Notes: generated from the sequence alone by a model not told the origin. Shown: positions 21,901 to 33,050, numbered from the stretch's first letter. The stretch is DNA of 64,000 nucleotides from Streblospio benedicti (GCA_019095985.1 CM032662.1:36999647-37063646), one strand, 5' to 3'. Program-made: numbers and translations.

Positions 21901-24900
21901 GGAAAGGCAAAGACAAACTCCTGTGGGTACGCAAGGTAGTAGGATATAGAAAAACAGGTTAAGCAATAGTGGTCTACATACATTTGTATGTGGTACGAAA
22001 TATTTCAGTGGTCGGTGTTTAGGCTAAAGCTCTGTCACATAGGATCAGCGCATTAATCACAAATGAACAAGTCATGATTTTCAGCAATACGTGAAGCATC
22101 TGTTTTAGACCCGTGTCACACAGTATTGCCTACCTCCGGTCCTCCCCCACCCCCACCCCACTCTCATCAGGGCCGTAGCTACATATGAGGCAGGGGAGGC
22201 AACTGCCTCCTCTGTTGGCAGATTTTGTTTGTAAAACCCTGCCATTAATGACGGTTAACATATTCGTTTTTCATGCTCCAAAAGTCATATAAATATGTCA
22301 CATAAATCAAACTTACTGCAACTGTGAAACGCATCTGTATCTGGATAGTACTCTGCAGAGCCAGTACATGAGATTGGAGGGTGCAGAGTTACTTTGCAAG
22401 GCATAATGACTTGCACTGAGTGCTTCAACAGAAATAAAGTTGATAGTGTCTGTGCCCAGATTGATCCACTCGGGTAGTGTTTAAGGGAAGGAGTTCCTAT
22501 ATAGCTACGTATTGCATTGCAGATATCTAAATTGTGTTCATGGGTTGGTCGTGTACGACGGTCAGAGGGTATGAGAATGTTGTCTGCAGGGATGGGCAAT
22601 TTCCTGCTTACTATTTGGTACAGTGCGGGGTGATAGTGTGTTCCATTGTAGATCTCTGACCTTGGCGTAGGCAATGCTGTTCATGGAGTAGTCCTTCATG
22701 GCAAAATGTGCTGCTCGATATTGGACTTGCTCCAGTTTTACAATTTACTTGACAAACACACTCTTGGTTGTATCTCTTAGATGCCCTTGTCAATGTGGGA
22801 ATCCCACTTTAGTCGGTCATTGATGAGTCCATCAAGATATTTTGAGGCAGTTACTTGCTCCAATATCTTATCAGTAATTGTGCAGAATAATTCCAGCGAT
22901 GTTTTAGACCAGCTGATACAACGAAGATGGCATTTTGACGCATTGAAGCGCATGCCCCAGTCATTAGCCCAGCGTTGGAGATAATTGAGGCCATTCTGAA
23001 TCATCAGTTTGCTGCAGATAGGTAAGGATGTTGCGGGTGACAAAATGGAATCTTTAGTTAGCAAGTGCACATGCTCAAGGATTTTCCTGCATACGCAGGT
23101 ACCGTCAGCTTCATAGGCCTGTAATACATACCTTTGTTGGTGTTTCTTCCTTTTATTGAAGATGGGCGCAACATTAATTCAGTCTGTTGACAGCAAGCCC
23201 AGTTTTAGGGATTGGTTGAAGATAGAGATACGGATAGGTGCAATATCTTTGCCAAGTTCTCATAAGACAGGAGGGTAGGTTATTTGGTCTTGAGATCTGA
23301 GATTCAAAACTTATTTATCTGTGTGTTTTATGCAGCACACATATAGAACGTTGATCCATAGTGAAAACTACTGTAAACTTGCATTTTATATTAGACCACA
23401 AAGGTCAATCCTCACAGGCTACAATGTCGATCCATTGTCTATTCTGAAAAGATGGGATGCTTCTGGCCTTCGGCGTATTGGTCCAGCACTCAGCCCCCTA
23501 ATGACAACCAATTGTAAATGTATTTTTATGTGAATGTTATATAACATTGGTAATGCTGTTCTTGGGGCCAATGCACATGAATGGCCTTCTAGCTGCATCA
23601 CACCAATGCTACAACAAATTTTTTAGAGACCCTTGTATCCAATGTAGTGAAGGAGCCTTTGTTCTCGAAGAAGCCTCTGAAGGAGAGTCGAAATTGTACA
23701 AAGAGAGTCTCCTTGATGCACTATTGGCATTGTATGAAGAATGTTGCAAGTTTTATCAAGAAATATATATCAACTTCTCTCCTGTCAGTATATGTAGTCA
23801 TATGGAGTGTGTGGATGTGACAAATATAAGACACTTCTTTGAATTTAATATTTAAAATGTAAATTTACAAAATATACATGCAGTTTGCAATAAAATTGTA
23901 CATATAAAGGGAAAAAACTGTCTTATTTCTTTTGTTTTTCAGTAAGTACGTGGGATGATTCCTTTTGATGTCACCCTCTAGAAGGTATCTGTTCTAAAAT
24001 TGTCATGGGCCTTTCAAAGCTCACTTTTCTGTCTTAGATAGCCTCAAAAGGTATGAAAAAGGGCCTAAATTAAACAGAATCTTGGTGTAAGTGGGGCATG
24101 CCCCCAAACCCCCTGAAAAAGCTATGTGCCTACGTCAATTGCGTGCACACTTGCCCAACATCTTTGCCTCCTCTATTTTGCAATCCTGGCTACGGCCCTG
24201 CTCATTGTATTGACATCAGATTGAAAATGTGAATTTCTTGCTTGTCGTCGCCAATCAGTCGAGAATTGTGTGTGCATAACGTGGAATCAGTTTTCATGCG
24301 GTCATGTTTGTTGTGTGTGCACATACGCGGGGGGGGGGTGTCCAAACTATCGCTGCATGAAATCAATAAATTTACGTGCTCAGTTCATAGACATAATAAA
24401 AGGGGATTTACGTATAAAGCTCACTCCGCGTATTGGCCACGTTTAGATGTGTCCACGCGTTTCCCAGTTTGTTTCACGTGACGTCCATTATGGTGGCGCT
24501 ATAACAGTGTATCAATGGCGTATATGGGTCCAAAAAAGTGCTATACGGTGTAATGCGAGAACAGCGTGGGTTTTATCTGCTAATTATGAGTGGATTATAT
24601 GTGTTTGATACGTCAAATTTCAATGTTTAGACAGTTTTGAGCGCGTATTGGCGACCTCTGTGCGATGACGATGCGTTTGTAATACGTTATAAGTCTACTG
24701 ACAGTAGCATATGGAATGTAGGCTCGCTTGACCCCGCTTGACCCTCATAATACATTTCTTTTCTAATCGTAGTTCCTGTCTAAAACCTGCAGGTGGCTAC
24801 AAACAATTGCATTCTGGGGAAAATAGACAAACAGTATCAGTCTTTATCATTTCTTTCTGACACGCCATAGTATCACAGAGCTTTGAGTAAAAATTGTAGT

Positions 24901-27169
24901 AACTATTTTGAGACACCACTACGATCGTACATAAATATTTCATTGAGACAGCGATTAGAAAACAAGTTGTATGTACCTACCCTTGTAGTGGTATCGGTGT
25001 GTTCATGCAGGTCATCGTGTTGTAGGTGGTAGGGGGCAGGAAGGGCGCGGTGAAGGCAGCAGAGCACAGCAGCACCGGCGCGATGATGCACACGACCAGG
25101 CGGCGCCGCACCTGGCAAATGGGGATTGTAGTGAGTCTAGAGGCCACATTACGTAATAGTGATCTGGCGCTACCTACATAAACATTTGGCTATTCCTGCC
25201 AAAAGTCTTTAAAACTCGCAATTCTCTATTTGTGCTGATTTTAAAAGACCAACAAGGACAAACACAATAACAGAAAGCATCTTCCAAAAGTGCAGTTAAC
25301 TTTCACATGTTTCTTTTACATAGCTTCTACATACATATACCTTGATGCTATCATATACATGATGATGTTTTAACCAAGTCTTCAATCTTCAATCTTTATT
25401 TGCTAAAGGGCCACCGGCCGTGGATGAAATTTGGTGTATTGTGACGTATCATATGCATGATGAGTTTCACATACTGTGATGATGGTTCGCCTGATTGCAC
25501 ATACCGCGATGATAGTTCTGCTGAGCCCGCACACGGCCCGCAACATTCCCACCGCCGTGTGCAGCAGCAACGCGTTGAAGGTTGTGAAGACCCGCAGACC
25601 AGTCTTCACAATGCACCATTCTACGCTGAAGAACAAAGAGTGACTGGTTGATTGGTGTGTGCCTGTATGTCTGGCAGGTGCTGCAATTGGTTGATTGAAT
25701 GGGTTTTCCTTGGTTGATTGGTTGGCTGTCTGGATGGTTATACAGTTTGTTAGTTGAAGGGTTTTTCATTAGTTGATTCATTTGCTGATTGAGTGTGTGG
25801 TTGGTTGACTTGTCGGCTGGTTGGTTATGTGCATGAATGCATGAGTGGGCTCGTTTGTGGGTGGGTATATTGCTGGTGGATTGGCTAGTTGGTGAGTGAC
25901 TATACTGTCGGCTGGATGGACAGGTGAGTTGAAGCGGCAATTGGGGCATCGTTAATGTATGGTTGGTGTTGGTTTGCATTCTTTGATTGTTCAGCGATTG
26001 CAATACTGCTAACTAGTACATTATTTTATTAAAACCTATTGAGAGCAAACTTGAACAAACAACGACACGTTAACAAACATTTACTTACTTAGTGACTAAG
26101 CATGATTTTTTATTAGAGAAATAACTGCAGTTCAGATTATTAGCTTAAAACAAACGAGACATAAACTGGATTACTGAATACTGAAGATCAGTATCTGCTG
26201 CTATCAGGTAACTAAGTACTGAAGACCATGTCTCACCTGATTGGTCTGTACAGCATCAGGATGTCAACAACGCACATGGCGGCGAGCACGTGTCCCATGA
26301 GCAGGTCACTCAATGCCAGCGCTAAACACAACAAACACACGGCTACAGTCCACAATACAGTAGAAACTACAGGGAGAACAGTAAAATGCTAGAGATAAGC
26401 CTTCTAGCCAAATTGTGAAAATCTTTAAAGAAAAATTATGACAACATTCTAAAAAGTGGCCAACACTATGATGGTCATGGCACTCATGTGCACGGTAGTG
26501 AGCGTGTTTTACTGTCAGTATTACAGATTCGCAAGCACTTACTTAGAGGTAGAATGTTGAATGGTCTTCTCAAGTCTTTATGCATAACAAAGCCGATTAT
26601 AGTTCCATAGTTTGTTGTCGCGAACAGAATAACAAAGAGTAGAATCCCGAGAGATGGGATATCAAGATGTGGTCTGAACATATAATCATCCATAGTAGAA
26701 TTGGTCAAGTTGTCCATGCTATTCATACTAGAGAGAAAAAAGATGTGGTTGATGGTTATTCTGAATGCTTAATTACAGATATAGCATTTTAACCAAGCAA
26801 CCAATTCGCAAGGCAAGACACACAGCATTATTATTATGTCTTTCTGGTGATAGTTATAATAGTTATGCTTTTAGCTTATTTATAATGACCACTCTAAAAC
26901 ACCAAGTATAATATTTGCAATTTCTAATTAAGATGCAGGTATTTCAAACATATATTTTTACATTTCCCCTGATCCTTCTGAATGTAAAATTTCAATACGT
27001 GTCTATGATTACTCAAAGATTACAATATATTTATGAAACTTATTAATTGATAATAATAAATTGACCTTTTTGCGCATAGCATAATCTCGCAAATGCATTC
27101 TTAATACAGAGTTAACAATAAATAAAATAAAATTATTGAAACAAGAATTAATGAGATAAAATACTTACC
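15969..27169 (-). CDS. Class A (rhodopsin-type) G-protein-coupled receptor, complete, seven coding exons
   Basis: Coding exons on the minus strand are 26,726-26,543; 26,321-26,237; 25,625-25,505; 25,111-24,981; 21,710-21,596; 21,429-21,228; 16,291-15,969. All introns are GT/AG with agreeing phases, and the product is 386 aa. A 5' UTR exon ends at the donor G|GTAAGTAT (27,169), and the coding exon follows the acceptor TTTTCTCTCTAG. The N-terminus has two N-glycosylation sequons (N6, N9). Seven hydrophobic segments follow, with LALSDLL in TM2, a Cys before TM3 (VEWC), a Cys in loop 2 (TMTC, about residue 165) and SALNPL in TM7. The helix-8 start WGNMEFRNIVKN is joined across the 4.9-kb last intron. 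Oddities: no D/ERY (the sequence is MLRAVC), and the NPxxY Tyr is His. The ligand is unknown. The receptor presumably acts at the plasma membrane. Confidence 0.9.
16860..17800. repeat. Degenerate tandem repeat, unit about 150 bp, roughly five units
   Basis: The phrases AATTGGCAAAGTGCCAAAAT, CCAAGTTTGAA and GTTCAAACTGCATTGAAA recur at a spacing of about 150 bp (for example near 17,035, 17,344, 17,493 and 17,643), with heavy divergence. The array lies in the last GPCR intron and has no coding capacity. Confidence 0.7.
18146..18634 (+). CDS. Small single-pass membrane protein with proline-rich PPxY tail (paralog 1)
   Basis: The frame is open from about 18,146 to the stop at 18,632-18,634. The first in-frame ATG is 18,212 (about 140 aa). 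An upstream exon joined at the acceptor TTAAACAG is possible, because homology to paralog 2 extends upstream (KDLQF.DF). It has a short N-terminal part, a TM segment (LWMLIPMLIIGALITCGLFF) and a cytosolic tail. The tail has the conserved block LSISTGDHVRP...QGNASGPNA, a PPPY WW-domain ligand and an acidic dileucine EQQSLL like an adaptor-binding sorting signal. Layout resembles Shisa/WBP1-type adaptors, but I see no homology I can vouch for. The gene is nested on the opposite strand in the last GPCR intron. Confidence 0.6.
18713..18843. repeat. GGCAGATCCAGG-end MITE, copy 2
   Basis: GGCAGATCCAGG at the left is mirrored by CTGGATCTGCC at the right. The interior GGATTTCATG and AATGAAGTATTTTGGTGGGG match copy 1. 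It interrupts the 3' repeat of paralog 1. The uninterrupted sequence is present after paralog 2 near 20,165-20,195. Confidence 0.9.
18845..18955 (+). pseudogene. Relic of the paralog 3' end
   Basis: Reads KESLVYNEEL then a short tail and stop, matching the last coding segment (SLLDHDEL) and 3' flank of paralog 1, including the AAAGTATGG...AAGGAAT...GCAGG phrases. It lacks the membrane part. It is separated from the complete gene by the MITE and looks like an internal duplication of the last coding part. Confidence 0.6.
18956..19640. other. Spacer between the tandem genes
   Basis: No exon recognised. A short mirrored pair near 19,145-19,175 (TTCTTCTGG / CCAGAAGAA) is the only structure. Confidence 0.45.
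19641..20054 (+). CDS. Small single-pass membrane protein (paralog 2), shortened tail
   Basis: ATG at 19,641 opens 137 codons. The N-terminal ectodomain-like part is followed by a TM segment (IVIIVLGAIGSMFLSGLIIY), a basic stop-transfer CKRSLRQQ, then the block LSISSGDHVRP...QGNASGPNAPPQP shared with paralog 1, and a Pro-rich tail. The tail ends DDDKL because CAA of paralog 1 is TAA here. Past it the DNA still reads like the paralog 1 C-terminus to a second stop, so about eight residues were lost. The PPPY motif is absent and the dileucine reads TLV. It is nested in the GPCR intron, about 1 kb after paralog 1. Confidence 0.6.
   Translation: MSHKWAQTATEKDLQFWDFHIYMDNTVHDTTEAWHIVIIVLGAIGSMFLSGLIIYLRCKRSLRQQLLLLSISSGDHVRPDNVDPSNPATVSPYSQGNASGPNAPPQPLFVPGPPNAPPRAYASDNSDKKTLVDDDKL
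20150..20292 (+). pseudogene. Second relic of the paralog 3' end
   Basis: Reads DDIKKETLLDNEELYYEA, corresponding to the C-terminus of paralog 1 and the relic at 18,845. It is followed by the same AAGGAAT...GCAGG flank. It carries the uninterrupted ATGACATCAAGAAA site that a MITE occupies near 18,700. Confidence 0.6.
20293..21000. other. Non-coding part of the GPCR intron
   Basis: No exon recognised apart from the E-box pair listed separately. A C-rich run follows near 20,853. Confidence 0.45.
20611..20627. promoter_or_regulatory. Tandem CACGTG E-boxes
   Basis: CACGTG occurs at 20,611-20,616 and 20,622-20,627, separated by 5 bp. Closely paired palindromic E-boxes are typical of bHLH-ZIP and clock-factor targets. 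It lies in the last GPCR intron, downstream of the nested genes, so the target gene is unclear. Confidence 0.35.
21008..21070. repeat. Poly-C/A and (AAAT)n / (AAC)n microsatellite
   Basis: A C run, an A run, repeated AAAT, then AAC triplets. Plain slippage DNA. Confidence 0.85.
21711..22167. other. GPCR intron, no feature
   Basis: Sequence between exon 5 and the inserted 2-kb element. Nothing recognised except a C-rich run near 22,142-22,160. Confidence 0.5.
22168..24200. mobile_element. DNA-transposon-like element with GGGCCGTAGC ends and a nested LINE
   Basis: CAGGGCCGTAGCTA at the left is mirrored by TGGCTACGGCCCTG at the right. CTCAT flanks both ends (22,163-22,167 and 24,201-24,205). 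Such ends occur in hAT-like non-autonomous elements, though the visible duplication is 5 bp rather than 8. It carries a dead minus-strand LINE piece. A plus-strand frame at 23,547-23,855 (102 aa) is not recognised. It lies in a GPCR intron. Confidence 0.7.
22340..23260 (-). mobile_element. LINE reverse transcriptase fragment
   Basis: On the minus strand the frame contains NYLQRWANDWGMRFNASKCH, then KILEQVTASKYLDGLINDRL and KWDSHI. This is the conserved thumb-side part of Jockey/CR1-like RTs. Later frames retain LEQVQYRAAHFAMKDYS. Several frame shifts and stops separate the parts, and the 5' half is missing. It is an old truncated copy nested in the GGGCCGTAGC element. Confidence 0.8.
24206..24764. 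other. GPCR intron, no feature
   Basis: A G run near 24,330 and several CG-rich words (TACGCGG, CCACGCG) occur, without a recognisable function. Confidence 0.45.
24765..24880. repeat. Partial copy of the mariner-like MITE
   Basis: GGTGGCTACAAACAATTGCA, then TAGACAAACA and TCTTTATCATTT match the left half of the MITE at 29,178-29,434. Confidence 0.6.
25640..25935. repeat. Degenerate GATTGGTTG-type simple repeat
   Basis: Overlapping words such as GGTTGATTG and TTGGTTGGCT recur through about 300 bp of G/T-rich sequence in a GPCR intron. It creates a long minus-strand frame that is not a gene. Confidence 0.7.
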
Positions 27170-27840
27170 CTCGTGTTTATTGTTGAGTAATTGTTGGTGG
27201 CCCCAAATAATAAATTATTTCCGAAACAATTGCAACTTTTTTGTAGATGTACTTTTTAAGACAGATGTCCGTCAACTAAAACAAATCTAAGCGATTGACC
27301 AAATGTCACAATTTGAAATGTTGTCAGAAATGAGAAACTTTTTTCCAGCTATTGTAAGCAACCTAACAGCTAACGATTATTTCTTCATAAAGCAACACCT
27401 CAAGTAAAAAGGAGATGAATATGCATGGAGTTGAGTAAATATATCACCATGCCTCAAGTTGACGGATGTTTGTTTAGACTGGTAAGTTAATGCAATAAAA
27501 TACATGGTCTCATAAATACTGAGAAATATACGCTCATGAAGTAAAGGTAACATCTGACATTTCCAATAAACGAAGTAAGTGTTATTTACCAAATGGCCTA
27601 TTTACAGACATGTTGTTTATGGACAAAATCATTTTTGACCCAACTATTTCTGACCTTCTACCTCAGTGGGTGATCACAATGAGTGACTGTTCCATGGTGC
27701 GAGACAATGCCGCGTTGCCTAGGAGACAGACTACAAGCCAGTCCAGGGTGCTGGGAATAAAAGAAAAGAAAAGAAATGTGCACTTGATCTCAATGGCTTG
27801 ATTTCACCAGTTTAGTAGGCTACACTACTTGCCAACTGTC
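27170..27840. other. 5' flank of the GPCR gene
   Basis: The 5' UTR exon ends at 27,169, and its upstream end is not visible. No TATA box or initiator can be placed with confidence. Confidence 0.35.
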
Positions 27841-28165
27841 CCCATTTTTGCAGACTACTAGCCTCCTCAAGCCCATAGTAGTTGCCTAAGAGCCACCTTT
27901 CCCTATCCAAGTTGACTACCAGTACCCTTTCTCCATCTTAGCCGGCTAAAATCCCCTCTTTCTCCATCTTAGCAGATATATCCACTTTTCCACATACAAT
28001 GTATTAACTGACTACCTGCCACACTTTCACCATGTTAGGTATCTAAGAGCACTCCTTTCCCCTTCTTAACTTGATACTGGCACTCCTGGTTTCATCCTAG
28101 TTCCCAGCTAGCCAGCTTTTCCCATTCTAGCCTCCTAGCAGACTACCTGCACCTTTATACTCGGA
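27840..28165. repeat. Degenerate minisatellite, pyrimidine-rich
   Basis: Words like GACTACCTGC, CTTTCTCCATCTTAGC and TTCCCC recur at irregular spacing of about 30-50 bp, suggesting an old minisatellite. Confidence 0.5.
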
Positions 28166-28268
28166 GTAAATATATCTATTTGTGTTGTGCATTCATCGGA
28201 ATTAATTAAGTTCACGTATCTACGTAGGTCTCTCGTCATCAACTACTTGATTACGACCGATCTTTGCT

Positions 28269-28391
28269 GCAGAATCGGTCCAATGCTTTTTGTTCATCAG
28301 GTAGCGGTAGGCACATGGCTGAGCTGCACTATTGGTCCCCAAGGCGATTTCGTTACTGCACCGTGTGTAAATAATATGGACCGATTCTGCG
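28269..28391. repeat. Inverted repeat with 14-bp arms
   Basis: GCAGAATCGGTCCA is perfectly mirrored by TGGACCGATTCTGC about 95 bp later. A plus-strand frame (28,187-28,504) runs through it but has no recognisable coding features. Confidence 0.65.
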
Positions 28392-29177
28392 GAAATTTCT
28401 TGCCGCTTCCGTCGGGGTTTATGGATTATGTGCCTAAAACTAGTAAAAGAAGAATTTTTTTAAATGAAATCTGTTTTATTCTTCTGTCTAAAATGTTATA
28501 TTAAAACAGAGCTATCGAGCATGACCTTTTCATAATGATAAGAAATTAAACGAGCTACAGAAAAATACAACTTCCGAAGCTACATTAATAAATGACATAA
28601 TTACATATACTAAGAAAATGCGATTACAATTCTGAATGGAAGACTAACAGGTGACTCAGCTGCAATTAATAAAAGTTGATTTGAAAATATTCTCTAAGGT
28701 CTGCATGAAATAAGCATTTACGTAATTGTGTGATATTTATAACATATAATCAGACCTGATATCCATTGTAAACCACATGGACATATATGTAAACGGAGTG
28801 AGTGATATTAATGATGCGTTGATGTTATATTTGAAAAAAAAAAGTGAAAACAGAAAAAGAAAAAAAAGAAGACATTTGCTATTTGGTTCGTCGCTGACAT
28901 AATAAAGCTATACAAAAACATATTCCAGTGCAATAAGGGAAGCACTAGTAATGATCAAATGTTTATGATTAATCAAATTCAATATCATACTACCTTATAG
29001 TGTTGTTTAGATTGCCTTTTGTGTGCGTGTATACCTGTGGTGACAGCTCATGTAATGATTATCACATATATGAGATTTGGTGTTTTCTGACGGAAAGTTA
29101 AAAAGAAAATGATGGCCTTTTCATTTTGCTATTGTATCATTCAGAAAGGTAACCAGATTTATATCATACACGACTAC
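28392..29177. other. Non-coding DNA
   Basis: AT-rich. No gene or repeat recognised. Confidence 0.5.
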
Positions 29178-29434
29178 TACTATCGTAGTACCATATTCAC
29201 CACCGGGTGGCTATAAACAATTGCATTGTGGGTATTTACAGACAAACATTAATTAGTCTCTATCATTTAAGCCTCGTTCAACCAGACTCTATATTGTACG
29301 AGCGCCGCCATTACAGAGTATGGTTGATCGAGACTACTATCATTTACACCATAGTATCATTGGGTCTGGTTGATCGAGACTGACAGGTCTATACTCTGTA
29401 GCCACCGAGCGGCGAAAATGGTACCATGATAGTA
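29178..29434. repeat. Mariner-like MITE with 35-bp TIRs and TA ends
   Basis: The left end TACTATCGTAGTACCATATT is mirrored by the right end AATGGTACCATGATAGTA, and TIR similarity reaches GGTGGCT. TA at both ends fits Tc1/mariner targeting. The interior contains GGTTGATCGAGACT twice. A partial copy is at 24,765. Confidence 0.75.
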
Positions 29435-30204
29435 TTATTTTTATTTTATTAAATGGGACCAACGACATTAAGAAAACATTGTGTTTTCGTGTTTACACAC
29501 ATCATCAATTTGTAAAACCATAAAATGAATAAAATATACTCTGTAGTATATTGGGCTATAAACTTTTTGCAAGGTTAATCCAGTAGATACTTCACACAAG
29601 ACGGTGTTTATTATAATCTGCAATTGTACTGACATTATTAAAAGAACAAAACTCTTACACTGTCAACAACTTAATAGTAAGTTCCCTGCTGTTATACCCG
29701 TCCTTAGTATTGATGGCCGATCTGTACTACCGTATATACAGAGCCTCTTCCTCACTGGACCAGGTCTGCGGGTTTGTAGATGACGTGCCGTTTGGCCGAC
29801 ATAGCACGCTGTGCAGCATGGACGCTCAAACATATCTAAACAGCCCTACTTTTAATGATTTTGTCCAATAGAGGTTTGGTAGTGGGTAGTACGATTTTCA
29901 GCTTTTGAATTGTCATGATAACCATACAATGAGCTTCGATTTTATGTAAATTGTGTGCATAGTTGAGTCCTCCTAGCATTTACCACGGTATTGTACTTTC
30001 AGCATGTGTGTTCTCACCTTGCTAGTGGTAACTGCCTCTGGTGACTTGGTTACCTAAAACTTTTCTAATAATAGGCTCGTAGAATGTTGGTGGGTATTGG
30101 TTCTTTTCTATGATAAGTTTAGCCTTCTCTAAGCTCTCATGAAAAGAAAACCATGAACTGCATGCACGCTAGATTCGGTACACGAAACCAGACATTACCG
30201 AATG
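29435..30204. other. Non-coding DNA
   Basis: No supported feature. Confidence 0.5.
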
Positions 30205-30690
30205 CTTTTATCTTTTAGGTGCAAGAGCATCATAGTTCATGACAAGCCCCGCATTTGTAGGCTTACTGTAGGCTACCATGTGGAAGATAGCTTTCCATTT
30301 GTATGATCCTGCAGGATATTCATCGAGAACAGGTAAACTGTAACTTTGCTCACGTCCAACGGTAAACTTCAAAATTTCATGGAACTGGTTTATCTCAGTC
30401 AGTTTAGTTTCAATTTGCGATTGTTTCTCCCGATTTAAGATATCATCCATATATCGGAAATTTTACATTGAGTTTCATCTATTTCTGCTATCAAATTGAC
30501 TCCACCAACCATTCGCAAGATGGGGCGCCAGTGCACTGCCCATGGCAAGTCCACCAATTTCTCTATAAAAACTAACCGCGTGTTACGACAGTATTCTTAT
30601 ATTTTTTATTGGAAAACTGGTGTATATGTTGATTGTGTTAGCCAACAGGTATGGTGTGCATTGTCGTCTGCAGAAAATAGCAGCGTACAA
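30205..30690 (-). mobile_element. Penelope-like element reverse transcriptase fragment
   Basis: On the minus strand the translation contains FYREIGGLAMGSALAPHLAN, matching the conserved GVAMGSPLGP-type motif, then the catalytic FRYMDDIL. It continues with LKFTVGREQSYSLPVLDEY and YSKPTNAGLVMNYDALAPKR, the usual LPFLD and KPTNTG motifs of this group. At least one stop separates the first two blocks. No GIY-YIG domain is visible, so it is a dead fragment. Confidence 0.75.
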
Positions 30691-30695
30691 GATAT

Positions 30696-31170
30696 CATTC
30701 TATCATTCCGTGCAAAAATCACCGCCAATAACCCACGCTGATTGGTCAATCTCCGTGCTCAATTTTGCGATGGAAAACACGCTCCCCCCAAACAAAAACC
30801 ACGGCGTTAGTCTAAACTCCTCACAATATCAATACAGCCGCTGACGTAGTAAGGCGTGTTTTGCTGTTGCGGAGAGCAACAGTTTAGACTAACGCCTCCG
30901 CACGCTCAAAACTGTAGGAATTGACGTCTCCGCGCGCTCAAAACAAACGAAATTGACTTGAATGTTGAATGTTATAATTTGATTTATTTCAAAATAAAAT
31001 GGATTTTAGTCATGATAGAATGGTGATTGACCACTCGATTGTCGTGTCAATCGCAAAATTGAGCATGCTGACGTCTGATTTACCCTCACTTCGTTCGGGT
31101 AAATCAGACGTCAGCATGCTCAATTTTGCGATTGACACTCCAATCTCGTGGTCAATTCCTACATTTATTG
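30696..31170. repeat. Palindrome-bearing MITE, copy B
   Basis: The first about 55 bp and the end (CCAATCTCGTG, TTCCTACAT) match copy A at 4,801-5,355. The central palindrome (31,044-31,138) has perfect 42-bp arms starting GTGTCAATCGCAAAATTGAG around the loop TCACTTCGTTC. The arm sequence differs from copy A. Another mirrored pair (GGCGTTAGTCTAAACT, near 30,803 and 30,885) and a repeated CTCCGCGCGCTCAAAAC-type word lie inside. Confidence 0.8.
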
Positions 31171-33050
31171 ATGGAATGCAACATTGTAGTAAAACAATTT
31201 ATCAAATAGGGAAAACATAATTATATGTAATTACTCAGCTTTCTCAGAGCATACAGGTCACCAACATAATAATATTCTTAGAATTAATAATGCTCTCATT
31301 GTACTATACGTAATCAAAGCTTATAGATATATAAGTTTTTTGATATAATGAAAAGTTAATTATTCTGTCGCGTATTGTATTATGGCTTGCATACCAAAAT
31401 TCCTTTCTGGGTGACAATGTGTAGAAAGAGTCATTGCTATTAACATTCTTAGAACATAAAGAAAAATATGTCGGATGGTAATTTATCTATCGAAGTAACA
31501 TCACGATGCCAGACACAAATGGGGCTTCAACTTCACGGGAGGCCCTACTTTGAGGAACTAAGATTAAAGATAAATACGGAGGAGGTCAGAAGCACGCATT
31601 GACCACCAAGATTTATGTACTTATAAAGAATTTACTAAGGCTATTTGGTGACCTCTAATGTGATATGATGTTGGTAATTTGTACCACAGGTCTGTTGTTC
31701 ATGCTCATTATTAACCTGAGGCCGTGGGTTTAAAGTAGCCCGATTGTGATAAGAGAGACATTCATCCTTGTATCGCGGCTGCATAACACATCCAATTACA
31801 AGGTTGTGTCAGGATGCTCTTTTCTCCGTGCAATTGTTTTTACCTGTACTGACTTGCAGATGTTTTGCTGTTGTTTCATCAGAGCTACTGGCGGCTGATT
31901 CTCAGTTGGCGCAAAGTGTAGAGGAATTTAACCAATATCACACACATCAAATCCAATCGGTGTTTAGTGGTTTGGTGCCACTCTATATATTATCGGTTCA
32001 TGGCCTTTGAGCCTCTATGGACTTCTCAATTACAGCCTACAAAATTAGCCAATCAGCGCAAGGCTCTCGCTAATTTTGAGAGACCTTTGAGCTGTCAATT
32101 AGCTTTGACTCCTCCTCCTCATTAACCCATCACAACGATGATAATCAATTATTTGTAAAAATATGATACATTTGGCTAATTTCTTATCCCGCAAATTAAA
32201 TGGCGCCGTTACAAAACAAATTTGCAGTTTCCATGAAGAAGCAGGTGGGTGGCTCATGATTATCCATTAGCTAAGTTAGCGCCTACAGAGAAAAGTAGTT
32301 CAAATGGAAGTCCATTTTACCTTATGCATATGCATACTTTGACCTTATTGGGATTGTCTCAAGAGTTCAAAACAAGTTTTGAGCAATATATTGAGGCCTT
32401 GATTTTCATGGTGGTGATGCGGACACAGGCGACAAAATGCGCGTTGCGCGGATCAGTCGCTTTGGATTTACGCGTTTATCAGGTGTTCTTGCCCACTGGC
32501 CAATGTTTTAAAATAGATAAAGGGTTCCAGTTCAAAATACCATGAAAAAAGCTGTGGTCACTATAAATGCTGGATATACACAATGCATGAAGTAGTGTGC
32601 ATTCTACTGTGTCACCATTATTTGACATGTTTTGTTGATGTCCAGAGTGAGAGTAAACTGTCTTTTCGACATGCTAGCACTCCAGAACGCAACATACAAA
32701 TATTATATTCACAAGCAAACACATATTTTGATAGCAAATAAAACACAACCAGCTTAATATAGACGTTGTTGAGTTAACTACAATATAAGCAATGCATTCT
32801 CACAGCCGGATCAATTGACGGATAAAGGGAGCATTACGTGCTTCGCTGTGGGCGCCCTCAAGTGGCAATGATGATCGACTGATTACGGAAACATAAAAGC
32901 CTCCCCATTCCGTGCGAAAAGGACAATTGATCTGACCATGTGGTTGTCGGCATCACTGTGTGGCAGCCAGTCCTGTTATTTGTTTCACTGGGCAATCTAG
33001 GGATTGTGTGTGTGTGTGTGGCGGGGGGACGCCATCTGGTTGAACCCTCA
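31171..33050. other. Non-coding intergenic DNA
   Basis: No gene supported. The frame at 32,249-32,545 (98 aa) has no recognisable motif or splice context. Confidence 0.45.

Noticed and set aside
25467-26003. 178-aa minus-strand frame
   Set aside because: It runs through the GATTGG-type simple repeat and overlaps GPCR exon 3 in another frame; its composition is repeat-driven.
28187-28504. 105-aa plus-strand frame
   Set aside because: It crosses an inverted repeat, lacks recognisable features and has no plausible splice or promoter context.
32249-32545. 98-aa plus-strand frame
   Set aside because: No motif, no signal for splicing or expression, ordinary length for chance.
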